Shown: piece after piece, positions 36,419 to 50,200 of the stretch | Layout of the letters: each line of letters begins with the position of its first letter | Numbering within the stretch: the stretch's first letter is position 1 | Source of the DNA: Imbricaverruca yamaguchii | Taxonomy: Eukaryota; Arthropoda; Thecostraca; Neoverrucidae | DNA: 64,000 nt | Reading direction: 5' to 3' | NCBI GenBank assembly: GCA_034440575.1 | Contig: JAOTOL010001387.1 | Span: 765,501 to 829,500, forward strand | Translations under genes and position numbers: made by a program | The notes under the pieces: generated by a model | Databases searched by the model: none | The model's input: the letters and a program-made list of their open reading frames with translations, nothing else | Told to the model about the DNA's origin: nothing

Positions 36419-37204
36419 TTTTTTACTTTAATACTCGAAATCTGATAGGTTCACTAGTCTGGAAAAGAGGCAAAAACTGGTTAGGCAACTGGTAAGTTTC
36501 AAAATTCATCCCTCGCCATAGGATAAAAATGTATCACAAAGTGTTTTTTTTTTGGTATACCAGGAAGTTCAGGGTGCATAACTGCATTGGAAATTCCGCG
36601 TGCGACACACGCCCTCGTAGATCCTTATTTTCGGTTTCAACTATGGTCATGGTTGGAGAATATGCCTCGGCCACCCCGGCCGTGGCCGCGCAATATATTG
36701 GCCGCCAGTGGGCTAACTTACAAAGCAACTCTTTACCCATGATCATGGTGGTGATGGTGAGCAAATGTAACAGTTGGTGGGCAATCGATGGTCGGAGTAC
36801 ACAATCATCGCCAGTACTGCTAAATTTGAGCGATATGCGTTAGTCGTGCAACCAAGTACCCACTCAGTAAGGTGTGGGATTGTCAGTGTTTCTGCCAAGG
36901 TAAATTAATTAAGTTCAAATATCTGCAGCAACAATTCACATGCAGCCAAGAAAACATGCTAGCAGGGTATCTCAGGTAAACATTGTGAGCTTGGAGGCTG
37001 AAAGGCAGGTTACAATATGCCAAAGCCGGCTGTGGCTACGCTCCAATCGTGTGTAGCTGTCGATAGAAGTCGCTGGAATCGTAATAAAATAGCGCTGTGC
37101 GCATAAGAAGTCAGCACACTGTGCACTGTCTCAAATCCGCCACCTACCTGCCCCCCAATTGACCAAGAAAGATACTTATATTGCGGAATGAACGGTGAAT
37201 GGTC

Positions 37205-37565
37205 GCAGTTCATACTACTGCCGATAGAGGGGAGTGGTGGCGCTGCGGGCGGCACACCTTCCGGAACTCTGCGTCGTGGCAGGCACAATTTTCAAGTTAG
37301 GGAAGTGAAAATTAGCACAACGGTGGATGAAAAACTATACAATGCAATGAAATAAATATTTATTTGCTATCTAATTATTTAAATTCCTGAAATCGGGCTT
37401 CATCCCGCAAGTTGGTAGAAAAACGTCATTTCGGCCTCAGAAAGCCCTGAGGCGCGGCGGCTTCCCGGCCTCAGATTGCTCTAAAACTTTGCAGATCGTC
37501 TTTTTAGAACCAAACGCAAGTATTAAGACTTTAACACCAAACATTTTGGAAATCACTCCACCCTA
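37205..37565 (-). repeat. T2 right inverted repeat
   Basis: Inverted counterpart of the left arm. The outer 180 bp are nearly identical and the inner part is more diverged with small gaps. Confidence 0.93.
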
Positions 37566-37573
37566 ATGCTCAA
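37566..37573. other. T2 target site duplication, right
   Basis: ATGCTCAA directly after CCACCCTA. Removing the element and one copy gives an uninterrupted flank. Confidence 0.9.
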
Positions 37574-38160
37574 GTCATTTCAATGATTGCCTTCGGGACG
37601 GAACAAACATGGCTCCGTGCACGGAGCAAGCATGGCCTGCAGGGGCAGATCCAGCAACTTCCGCGGGGTGAGTGCACTCGTTTCGAGGGGAGCTTTCAAG
37701 TCAAGCATGTGTTGAGCTAGGGACAGGGCGAGATGCACTCGCTCTTCTGATGGTAGTCCGTTTCCTTTTCAGAACGGACAACTTTTGTTCACAATTCAGC
37801 GCCTTTGACCGCAAAATCTGTTGACCGGCGAGGATGAGTCGGTGAGCTCGAGCTTCCCAGGAAGAGAACTACTTGCTGGTAGGTGGAGCGCCACTTTTCC
37901 ATGGGAAGGGATGCACATGCTCCTTATGCTCCCCTGCGCCCTTGATAGCTTGCGCTGCCCTTTTTGGCATGATATATTTATTATGCATTTCAACTAACGG
38001 TTCTAATGTAATTGTTCACATTTACTGGAAAGTAACAATTTTATATCAGGAATATCGATCTTGTTTTGGGAGGGAGTGCTCAGATGAATGACAACATTGT
38101 TTTTCATCGCAGATGGATTTATACAGCTATATCCTTCCTGGGAGTTTAAATACATCGCTA
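37574..38160. other. No feature seen
   Basis: Flank of T2. Nothing was recognised. Confidence 0.35.
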
Positions 38161-39168
38161 TAAACACGCGCACGTCAGGGGGCAGGTATCTGCCCCCTCC
38201 GTTTTTTATATTTTGCCGCCAAACTAATTGGGTTAGGATGGCAAAAACCTCGCATAGCTGTTCATTGGTCTTTTCCGCATATCCTCATACATTTTTAATC
38301 CTGAGTCATCTCAAGTCAGGTCGCCAAGTCAGGCGAAGTGACCCAACTACACTCGGAGTTCTAGGTAGCATAACGTCCAAAATAATCGAGCGATTTATTT
38401 CAAACTTATAACATGTCATGATCTCATCATGGAACAGAACATCCATATCGTTTTTTTGTAGCATTGACCTTGACATTGTATTGCATTGACCTAGGTCAGG
38501 TCGCGGCCATGACTTCCCCATTATAGGGCTATGGTAAAATATACAAATGTTTCCTGGTTACACATTTGCGCTCGGAATGATCTCACAACGGTTGTGGCAT
38601 GTAGATGGAAGCTATGCTCAATGCTACCGCTGACATTTTTTCTCAGTGACCTCACCAAGGTCTCTGAGGTCACCCGAGATCACTACACATTTCTTCGCAT
38701 TACATCGCACTGCATTCAGCTAGAAGGCTGAAATTACCGTCATTATGCTTGCATCGCCAAGACGTGTCGATGGATACATTACATGACCTCCCTAGGCGAC
38801 TTCATGACCTTGACCTGAGTTTTCGGTTGATCAGACCGTAAATTCACCGCCTATTGTTGGCAGCGAATTTCAAGGAATGTCGAACAGCGTTCGCCGTTTG
38901 CTTCTATCTGTTACAGGTCCTGAGATATGTGTCAATATCTGAGTCCCACCTGATCTGGTCGAATTTGACCTATGATGACCCAGTGACCGGGATGTTGACC
39001 TGAGCGAAAAAAGAATGACCGAAACACTTTCGATTGATCCCGTCACCAGCTATCCAACGCCGTTTTCTGTTTGTCGCTAGCTGGCATAGTTTCCGAGATC
39101 TTATGGGGGCAGACATCTGCCCCGGGACATGCGAAGTTGGCGCGGACCGCCGGACGTGCGAGTGTTAA
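38161..39168 (+). mobile_element. MITE family B, copy 1
   Basis: Begins TAAACACGCGCACGTCAGGG and ends CCGGACGTGCGAGTGTTAA (1008 bp). Palindromes GGGGGCAGGTATCTGCCCCC and GGGGGCAGACATCTGCCCC lie just inside the two ends. There is no coding capacity. The interior is rich in TGACCT/AGGTCA hexamers. It aligns over its whole length with copy 2 at 62625-63671. Confidence 0.9.
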
Positions 39169-40310
39169 GATATGTACCCTGCCTGCAGACGCCACCGTTT
39201 GCTTCCACTGGCAACGGGCTGGCGAAGCTGAGGATGCCAACCTACCACTGACGATGGGCTGGCCAAGCTGAGGATGCCCACCTACCACTGACGATGGGTT
39301 GGCGAAGCTGAGGATGCCCACCTACCACTGGCAACGGGCTGGCGAGGCTGAGGATCCCACCTACCACTGGCAACGGGCTGGCGAGGCTGAGGATCCCACC
39401 TACTACTGACGATGGGCTGGCGAGCTGAGGATCCCACCTACTACTGACGATGGGCTGGCGAAGCTGAGGATGCTAACCTACCACTGACGATGGGCTGGCC
39501 AAGCTGAGGATGCCTACCTACCACTGACGATGGGCTGGCGAAGCTGAGGATGCCCACCTACCACTGACGATGGGCTGGCCAAGCTGAGGATGCCCACCTA
39601 CCACTGGCGATGGGCTGGCGAAGCTGAGGATGCCCACCTACCACTGACGATGGGCTGGCGAAGCTGAGGATGCTAACCTACCACGGACGATGGGCTGGCC
39701 AAGCTGAGGATGCCCACCTACCACTGACGATGGGCTGGCGAGCTGAGGATGCCCACCTATCACTGACGATGGGCTGGCGAGGCTGAGGATGCCCACCTAC
39801 CACTGGCAACGGGCTGGGAGGCTGAGGATGCCCACCTACCACTGACGATGGGCTGGCGAGGCTGAGGATGCCCACCTACCACTGACGATGGGCTGGCGAA
39901 GCTGAGGATGCCCACCTACCACTGACGATGGGCTGGCGAGCTGAGGATCACACCTACCACTGGCGATGGGCTGGCCAAGCTGAGGATGCCCACCTACCAC
40001 TGGCAACGGGCTGGCGAGGCTGAGGATCCCACCTACTACTGACGATGGGCTGGCGAGCTGAGGATCCCACCTACTACTGACGATGGGCTGGCGAAGCTGA
40101 GGATGCTAACCTACCACTGACGATGGGCTGGCCAAGCTGAGGATGCCCACCTACCACTGACGATGGGCTGGCGAAGCTGAGGATGCCGACCTACCACTGA
40201 CGATGGGCTGGCCAAGCTGAGGATGCCCACCTACCACTGGCGATGGGCTGGCGAAGCTGAGGATGCTAACCTACCACTGATAACTGGGTGGCGAAGCTGA
40301 GGATGTCAAT
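39169..40310. repeat. 40 bp minisatellite, about 28 units
   Basis: The unit is GATGGGCTGGCGAAGCTGAG plus GATGCCCACCTACCACTGAC. It has local variants (GGCAACGGGCTGGCGAGGC, GGATCCCACCTACTAC) and several single-base deletions. Variant blocks repeat in the same order at 39350-39540 and 40010-40200, showing a duplication of many units. It abuts the MITE B end. Confidence 0.95.
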
Positions 40311-41545
40311 CTGGACGCAACGTGAAGGTCGCGACGCTCTTCTTCACAAAGACGACGGCAATCTGCAAAAGGCTAACTCAGCCTATCCCAAACGATGCTC
40401 GATTGTATATTCGATAAAATGTACAACTAAGTATAATGAATCGCGTAAAACATATATACCGTACCAAACATGAACAAGTAACTTTGGAAATAGTCGGCTG
40501 ACCAAAGCTTGCGAAGCATCTAATTTTTATGGCTGTGACGTGTTGACTAAAGGCAACGTGTTGACTAAAGGCAACGATCGGCACAACACTGAACTCCATT
40601 GCAAAAGTATAGTTATCCAGCTTGATTTTTGGTGTCTCGACTAAAAAGTAAGAACATTATTTTTCTTTACATCAAGGTTCCTGATGTTCGACGTTTATAG
40701 CGCATTGAAATGTTCGCAATGAAATGCAATGTCATGTTTTGTCATGCAATGTAATGTTTGTAGTGTGATGTTTGACGGTAACATTTCAATTGACTTCATT
40801 TACTAATTGTTCAGACTCTGAAAATTATATTGCAATTTATAGGCCGTCCGCACACTTTTATATAGAGTGAAATTGATTTGCAGCAAACTTGATTAGTATC
40901 CTCTACCGATTCCTTCTTAAATTATGAATTGATGTTCAGAAATTGGCTTTGGAATAAATCATGATTTCTGAATTTGGAATGTGGAACTTTTGAAGCTGTA
41001 GTTCTATGAGCTTCTCTTTCCTGAACAAAAAACTTTCAATGTTCAAAGTCTCCAACAAAAGTAGTCCCCCATGCCTTAAGAGTTACGGTGACGTCATATG
41101 TTTCGCAAGAGACACTGACGGACCTTGATGTTCTCGATGCGGTGAAAGGTTGTGAGATGCGACCAATAGTTGTTGAATGACTACTATATGTGGAAACATT
41201 ATCCTAGTGCTCATCATCTAATGTTTACAAATATTTGCATCTTCTGAAGCATTTCAACACACTTCACACAAATTCCAGGTTAAGAACGCTTGCCGCGGAT
41301 TAGCGACATCGGAGCGCGATGGCTGGGCAGCTCGCAGGGGAACGTTTGTGCAGCGAGATGGGTACACGAGGGGAAGAGAGAAAGGTGAGGGCTGGTCAAG
41401 ATAGCGTCAGCCTGAACTAGAGCTCCCACTTTTTCCGTTTACAAAGTGGCACAGCAACCAGCACAGACCAGCAAAATCTGGCTCAGTACAGCAGGGGGTG
41501 GGGGGGGGGTCGCCTCATCCAGGGTGCCTTAATCAGAATTGATCA
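40311..41545. other. No assignable feature
   Basis: AT-rich sequence. CGTGTTGACTAAAGGCAA is doubled at 40540-40575, and AATGTCATGTTTTGTCATGC is partly repeated at 40720-40760. A G-run is at 41500. No gene was recognised. Confidence 0.35.
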
Positions 41546-42440
41546 TTCGCGGTACAGCAGGGGGTCAATTGGTATAGCAGGTAGCTCATCAGTGCAACAG
41601 GTGGCCCATTGGTACAGCAGGTGGCCCATCGGTACAGCAGGGGGTCAATTGGTATAGCAGGTAGCTCATCAGTGCAACAGGTGGCCCATTGGTACACCAG
41701 GTGGCCCATCGGTACAGCAGGTGGTCCATCGGTACAGCAGGTGGTCCATCGGTACAGCAGGTGGTCCATCGGTACAGCAGATGGCCCATCGGTACAGCAG
41801 GTGGTCCATCGGTACAGCAGGTGGTCCATCAGTACAGCAGGCGGTACATCGGTACAGCAGATGGCCCATCGGTACAGCAGATGGTCCATCGGTACAGCAG
41901 ATGGTCCATCGGTACAGCAGGTGGTCCATCGGTACAGCAGATGGCCCATCGGTACAGCAGGTGGTCCATCAGTACAGCAGATGGTCCATCGGTACAGCAG
42001 ATGGTCCATCGGTACAGCAGGTGGCCCATCGGTACAGCAGGAGGTCCATCGGTACAGCAGGTGGTCCATCAGTACAGCAGGTGGTCCATCGGTACAGCAG
42101 ATGGCCCATCGGTACAGCAGGTGGTCCATCAGTACAGCAGGTGGTCCATCACTACAGCAGGTGGTCCATCGGTACAGCAGGTGGCCCATTGGTACAGCAG
42201 GTGGTACATCGGTACAGCAGATGGCCCATCGGTACAGCAGATGGTCCATCGGTACAGCAGGTGGTCCATCGGTACACCAGGTGGCCCATCAGTACAGCAG
42301 GTAGTACATCGGTACAGCAGATGGCCCATCGGTACAGCAGATGGCCCATCGGTACAGCAGGTGGCCCATCAGTACAGCAGGTGGTCCATCGGTACAGCAG
42401 ATGGCCCATCGGTACAGCAGGTAGCCTATCAGTACATAAT
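41546..42440. repeat. 20 bp minisatellite, about 45 units
   Basis: The unit GTGGTCCATCGGTACAGCAG is kept in exact 20 bp register, with point variants (GTGG/ATGG, TCC/CCC, CGG/CAG). At the left end a five-unit, 100 bp block is duplicated (CGGTACAGCAGGGGGTCAAT recurs at 41550 and 41630). The stop-free unit opens many frames on both strands. Confidence 0.97.
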
Positions 42441-42709
42441 TTGTCACAGGAAAAACAGAGCATTATCAAAATGGTAGTAACGTAAAGGTATACAAACGTG
42501 TTAACTTCGTAGCTGTGCACTTCCCGGTACCGTCTGCTGATAATTTCTGAAGAAAACATTGATTGCATGATTGAGCTCATAAGCCGTCTTTGTAGCGTGG
42601 TGTTTGTAAACATACTTCTCACGTATGCAAATCAGCACTTATGCAGGCTCATGCCAGCCCAGATCCAGCGCAGCAAACCGCCATTTAACACAAGGAGCAC
42701 AACGCTCTC

Positions 42710-43330
42710 CTGTGCACGCTGTGATGTGTGTTCTTGTGCCAGCCAGGTGGCAACACTGTGCACGCTGTTATGTGTGTTCTTGTGCCAGCCAGGTGGCAAC
42801 ACTGTGCACGCTGTTATGTGTGTTCTTGTGCCAGCCAGGTGGCAACACTGTGCACGCTGTGATGTGTGTTCTTGTGCCAGCCAGGTGGCAACACTGTGCA
42901 CGCTGTGATGTGTGTTCTTGTGCCAGCCAGGTGGCAACACTGTGCACGCTGTGATGTGTGTTCTTGTGCCAGCCAGGTGGCAACACTGTGCACGCTGTGG
43001 TGTGTGTTCTTGTGCCAGCCAGGTGGCAACATTGTGCACGCTGTGATGTGTGTTCTTGTGCCAGCCAGGTGGCAACACTGTGCACGCTGTGATGTGTGTT
43101 CTTGTGCCAGCCAGGTGGCAACACTGTGCACGCTGTGGTGTGTGTTCTTGTGCCAGCCAGGTGGCAACACTGTGCACGCTGTGATGTGTGTTCTTGTGCC
43201 AGCCAGGTGGCAACACTGTGCACGCTGTGGTGTGTGTTCTTGTGCCAGCCAGGTGGCAACACTGTGCACGCTGTGGTGTGTGTTCTTGTGCCAGCCAGGT
43301 GGCAACACTGTGCACGCTGTGGTCTTTTCT
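42710..43330. repeat. 46 bp minisatellite, about 13 units
   Basis: The unit is GTGCACGCTGTGATGTGTGT plus TCTTGTGCCAGCCAGGTGGCAACACT. Units are almost identical, differing mainly at GTGATG, GTTATG and GTGGTG, so the array was homogenised recently. Confidence 0.97.
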
Positions 43331-43985
43331 CAAAGACACCCGGCAATTACCCGGATGAATTGCATGCAAGTGCCGCACCGACTTACGCAGAATTCCGTGG
43401 TATAAGGTGAAGTGATGTGGTCGAAATGTCATGGAATTTCCACCACACTCTTCCACATTATTTCCACTGCACGTACTTGGTTCATAATTGACAATCGCCT
43501 GAGGCGTCATTTGCTGCTTCGAGTGGGTTCAGCAGCGAAGAGGAGCGCGCCCCTATTAGCTGTTAATGGTCGGAGTGGCCGAGCTGTGCGACCGGGCAGA
43601 CTAACGCCGAGTGGACCGACGGTCGGATTATCTCGGTGTTCAGATAGAGCTACATTGTCGATCATCTGTCTGTGTCTCCGAACCAGCACCAAAAGCACAC
43701 AATCGCTGAACAACACAAAGTCGTACAGCGCAACGCAGAACAAAGCAAGCATTGACGAATTTAGAGAGCACCCATGTAAATGTGAATGTAAGAAGAAAAG
43801 GTGGCAAGGGATATTAAATGTACCGTACATTTTAATCTTATGGCTCTCATCATTTCCGGTTCAATGAGGCTCAACATCTTAATTGCTGTCGTCGATCCGC
43901 ACTACTTGCTCAGCTTCCGCCATTACATAGTCTCGAAATGACCAGGACTAGCCGAACAGAGTTTAATAACCCGTGGGCATGCATA
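43331..43985. other. No assignable feature
   Basis: No gene or repeat was recognised. A 151-codon plus frame (43412-43867) has no known motif. Confidence 0.35.
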
Positions 43986-44210
43986 TGACGCGAGGACCCG
44001 TCACAGTGTTCAGGTGACACGAACACTGTGAAGGATTGAAACTGCTAGCCCGTCACAGTGTTCAGGTGACACGAATGGGTCGATCGGAATGAAACTGTCA
44101 ACCCGTCACAGTGTTCAGGTGACAAAGATGGGTCAGTCGGACCGAAACTGTCAACCCGTCACAGTGTTCAGGTGACAAAGATGGGTCAATCGGACCGAAA
44201 CTCAGCCAAC
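43986..44210. repeat. 53 bp tandem repeat, 4 units, with internal dyad
   Basis: Each unit carries CCCGTCACAGTGTTCAGGTGAC (a GTCAC...GTGAC dyad), then GATGGGTCAGTCGGA and CCGAAACTGTCAA. The first unit is more diverged. Confidence 0.9.
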
Positions 44211-44654
44211 GACAACTCAAACGTGCTATTCAAAACGTCACATCTCGTGAACCTGGGCCGGTCGGCGGCTAGCTCTGGCAGCGGTCAACACAGTGACACT
44301 TGAATTAATGGCATGGCCAGGTGAAATCAATGGCGGTAGTCGAAACCGAGCGCGGAGCCGGACCTGCGGCCGAATGCATGAGATCCGCGGCCGCCTGTAG
44401 ATATTCTCTGTCTGAAAGGATAATCCAGACCTTCTGCGATAGCTGAATCAAGTGGGAAAACGCAAACACGAAATGCGTACCCCGAACTCCCACAGGCGTA
44501 CGGCTCAAAACCGGCCGCGTTTCTGCAAGATTACTTATCGTCCGCTAGGTGGCAGGCCGATGACACGTGCAGATGAAAGGAGCCGACTTGGAGTTTCCAA
44601 TCGAAGATGTTTGAAAAACTGGTAATGGATGTCGTCTGATCAAATCGACATATT
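44211..44654. other. No feature seen
   Basis: Flank between the tandem array and the LINE fragment. Confidence 0.35.
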
Positions 44655-45366
44655 ATGCCATGTGGAGTTGTGTCTAAGTCCACAGCGAATGCAGGATTTG
44701 ATAACGAAGAATGCTCCAATTTAAATGCCTGTGAAATGTGGGAAAAGTTCAAATCTTGCTTGAAGGAAATTCAGATTAGACATGTCCCCCAAAAGCAAAG
44801 GCGCAAAAGAAGAGTAGGAAAGCCAGCATGGCTTACACCAGACTTCATAAAAGCAATTAAGGCTAGGAAAGCTGCACTTAGATCCTGCTCAATCCTGTTT
44901 AAAGAATCTTCAAATATCGTAAATCTAAGGTCGTATCGAAAAGCTAGACACTATGAATGAAAAATCAGAGCAGCAAAGCGAGAAAAAGAACTGGATTTGG
45001 CTAGGAACTGTAATGGGGCAGCAACAAGTTCTTTAGTTTCTACAAGCTAAGTAAAGTTTATAGCACAATTGGTCCACTGGAATTAAATGGGACTATAATG
45101 GGTGAAGATGGTGAGATGGTTGAGGAGCTGAGTAAGCAGTTTAAATCAGTGTTTACATTGGAAGATGTTATCAATCTGCGGACCGTACACCATAGTTCAG
45201 TGACATGTGATCGCATAAATGATGCTCATTTCATTGACAGTGATGTTGTTTTCAATCATATCAGGAAAATAAAGCTAAACAAGGCAGCAGGACCTGATGA
45301 AATGTATGCTAGGGTATTGCGGGAAGCTGAAAAAGAAATGGCACTTCCACTTAGTATAATATTTTG
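44655..45366 (+). mobile_element. CR1/L2-like LINE, internal fragment
   Basis: The plus strand encodes the region between endonuclease and reverse transcriptase and the start of the latter: GKPAWLTPDFIKAIKARKAAL, SYRKARHYE, a stop, KIRAAKREKELDLARNC, a frame change at about 45012, NKFFSFYKLSKVYSTIGPLE, SKQFKSVFTLED and LNKAAGPDEMYARVLREAEKE. These blocks are typical of CR1/L2 ORF2. The similarity ends abruptly at about 45366, where a Penelope-like fragment begins on the other strand. Confidence 0.82.
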
Positions 45367-46030
45367 TAGATCTCCTTGTACCGTTCAGGGCAGTCACTGG
45401 TCCTATTGAGGCATTTCCCTGGAGTCCGTTAGTTTGTGATGGACGCTTGTGATGAAGGCGTTGTTCATGGCGTCGATGGTTACGTCTAGGGAAACTGATC
45501 CATGTTGTCTACGGCTTCTTCGATGGTGAATTTCATTCCGGATATTGTCTCCAGTCGTGTTTCAGCTGGTGTAGTGTGTTGGTTTTACGAATGGCGACCA
45601 AGATGTCGTCGATGTATCTGCAGTAGGTGAATGGCCTGACCCGATCTTCGCCCAGCACTTCGTTTTCCACTGAAGACATGAAGGCTTCGGCAAGGAAGGG
45701 GCCTAGTGGTGAGCTCATTGCCACACCGTCTATTTGATAGTGTAGTTGTCCTTGTGGGCATACAAAGGGCGCTTTTGTTGTGCACAACCGTAAGAGGGCG
45801 CACATGATGGTATCTTGGTATGATGGTATCTGGCGTCTGGTATCTTTGGCGGAGCTAGGTCTTGATGATGGAAGGTATGGTCGGTGATGATTTTGGTCGT
45901 CCTCTAGATGGAAACATTTGTGAACAGGTTGTTCACATCGAGTGAGGCCAGTTTTCCCTTGCGTGACTTGGTTTTCAGAAGGTCAATGAATTCTGTTGAC
46001 GATTTCAGTGAGTATGGAGATTATATATAG
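45367..46030 (-). mobile_element. Penelope-like element, reverse transcriptase fragment
   Basis: The minus strand encodes LASLDVNNLFTNVSI (RT motif A, usual form S(F/L)DVxSLFTNVP) at 45908-45960. After frame breaks it gives CPQGQLHYQIDGVAMSSPLG and RYIDDILVAI (YIDD active site), within the frame 45805-45533. The order and wording are characteristic of Penelope-like reverse transcriptases. No GIY-YIG endonuclease is visible, so this is a truncated relic. Confidence 0.85.
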
Positions 46031-46785
46031 GGCCTTAAAGTATTATTTAGAGATTTGGTGAGACTGTATGTCGATTATTCGATCTGTGAGATGATTGACC
46101 TAAATAGATTTCCGGGTTTGTGTACTTTAACTTTTCCATAGAAGTATCCCGGTTTGTATTATCAGGTTATTTTCTCCATCTTACTGTTCCTACTATGTTT
46201 GCTTGCGGAGCGTATCAAATCATTTTCGTGTTGCTTTAGATGATTCACTTCAATTCTTGCATCGGGAAAACAACCACTACACTCAGTCGAAGGCTCACAG
46301 TGCACCTACAAAACGGTGGGCCACACTTTCATACACACGAACACCACAGCACGGCGCTGACAAGGAAACTGCTAATATAAAATACTAACATATTCTCAAC
46401 CACCAACAACAGACGTTTTATTGCCTGACAGGCAATGTACATCAGACACATTGACGCAGCCATCACAAAACAAATAAAAGCGCGAGGAATACTCACACTC
46501 TGCGAGGGACCGCCAGTGACGTGTCTTGCAGTGTTATGCCGGAAAAGTACATTTTCAATACTTCGAGCGCCCACTCACAAACCGCACGCGAATTGTTACC
46601 CAAAGCATAAATATGAAGTGTGCATATTTCATCAATGTGACTTGAGTCAATGTGACAAAACATACACACATCTTGGGCGGATCCAGGCAGCAAATGTTCT
46701 CCTCTTCGATTGAGATGTGTCGCCCCTCCAGAAAGCTCGGTGCACTTCTGTCCTCTCCCCGTTTCCCCCTCCCGCTCAACGAGTT
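46031..46785. other. No assignable feature
   Basis: No gene was recognised. Open frames are short and motif-free. Confidence 0.35.
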
Positions 46786-46933
<148 letters not shown>

Positions 46934-47951
46934 CACGAGATATCAGGGGGCCTCCATCCGAAGGGGGCCTGTAACGGTGATGAGTTTCCTGCTCCGGCTG
47001 TTCAAGCTATATGGGTCCTCTTCTCAGTGACGGGACAAGGAAAAGAAACTGGGGCATGTTCTCACTCCCGCGCCCAACTCCACCCACATTGTACGTATCA
47101 ATCTTCCTGACAGGAAAGGCGTCCCTCTGGGAAGGCGAAGTGACCCCCCCCCCCGTACACACACGCTCCCGAATTTCGTTTCATCCAGTTTCGGTCAGCG
47201 GTGGTCAGATCATTCTAGGCGGGTTCCTGTGGTTTCCTTCCAGGAACCATTTTGACACCGAGGGGGATAAGCTATGGCGCCCTTGCCCCATCCCCTTTGG
47301 CTGCAACGTTGACCTCTCTTCCGCCCTTGAACGAGGGTGACATTTTTACTGCGTTAAGTTGACGGTAGAGGGAGCCTACAAATATCGAGGAAATTCCCTA
47401 TATTTTGCAAGCTCTTCATGGTCAGCCTGTCGGAAATGGCACCTTGTTAGGCAGGAAGATTGTCACTGGATTATATAAGGCCGACTTTGCTGAAGTTGAA
47501 GAATATGTGTTTCAATTCATATGAGTCAAATTACTTTTATTGTCGTGAAGCATGCAAGACAGTCTATAAAAGAACCATAAAAATGCATGCAAATCAATGG
47601 TGAAGGGAAACCTTCAAGCCCAATGCGGGTGTGCCACCAAACTAACTTCTTGGAGCTCGATATCGTTAATCAACCAGCAAAGTTCACCAAAGTGAGTTAG
47701 TTCCATTAACAATACATCTTGCGTTTTATTGCACCGTGGGGTAAATCCACTGGCTGACAAACTACTGACCACTGGCTGACAAACCTAATTCATCTTCGAT
47801 TAATGACTTCAGTTCACTTTCATGGTCCACGTGGTGTAATATATATCATTTTACGCCAAAAGGTTCTTTCCTATCAGGTTCCGTGTTTCTTTCTTCAAAG
47901 CGGTGGTTGAACAGTAAACGTTAATCGCATAGTTGGTTTTCAGCGTACAGT
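46934..47951. other. No assignable feature
   Basis: Contains a C-run near 47144. No gene was recognised. Confidence 0.35.
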
Positions 47952-47965
47952 GATCTGAGTGCTGG

Positions 47966-48071
47966 CCGCGGCCCACCGGCGAAACAGTGTGGGCGGCGCC
48001 ATTGGCCGTGAATGTGCATAAAGTGTGTCGTGAACCAACCAATAAACAAACAACAACAACAACAAACAACA
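47966..48071 (+). mobile_element. SINE-1, 5'-truncated copy with 14 bp target duplication
   Basis: The 3' part of SINE-1 (GCCCACCGGCGAAACAGTGT, GGGCGGCGCCATTGGCCGTG, AATAAAC plus an AAC-repeat tail). It is flanked by GATCTGAGTGCTGG at 47952-47965 and again at 48072-48085. The direct repeat and truncation are the expected result of LINE-driven target-primed insertion. Confidence 0.93.
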
Positions 48072-48085
48072 GATCTGAGTGCTGG

Positions 48086-50200
<2,115 letters not shown>

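Larger units (their letters stand above)
33282..37565 (-). mobile_element. T2: hAT-like DNA transposon with long inverted repeats
   Basis: A 4284 bp element bounded by an exact 8 bp duplication (ATGCTCAA). Both termini begin TAGGGTGGAGTGATTT, which fits the (C/T)AGNG start common in hAT elements; 8 bp duplications are also typical of that superfamily. The inverted repeats extend about 360 bp inward and are very similar. Inside is a minus-strand gene with a spliced intron (33947-36418). A CT-rich microsatellite lies at 33858-33935. All three hallmarks (duplication, inverted repeats, transposase-like gene) are visible, so the call is strong. The superfamily assignment is inference, because the protein is only distantly hAT-like. 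Confidence 0.93.

Noticed and set aside
41533..43510. Many 100-290 codon frames over the 20 and 46 bp arrays
   Set aside because: Repeat artefacts open on both strands.
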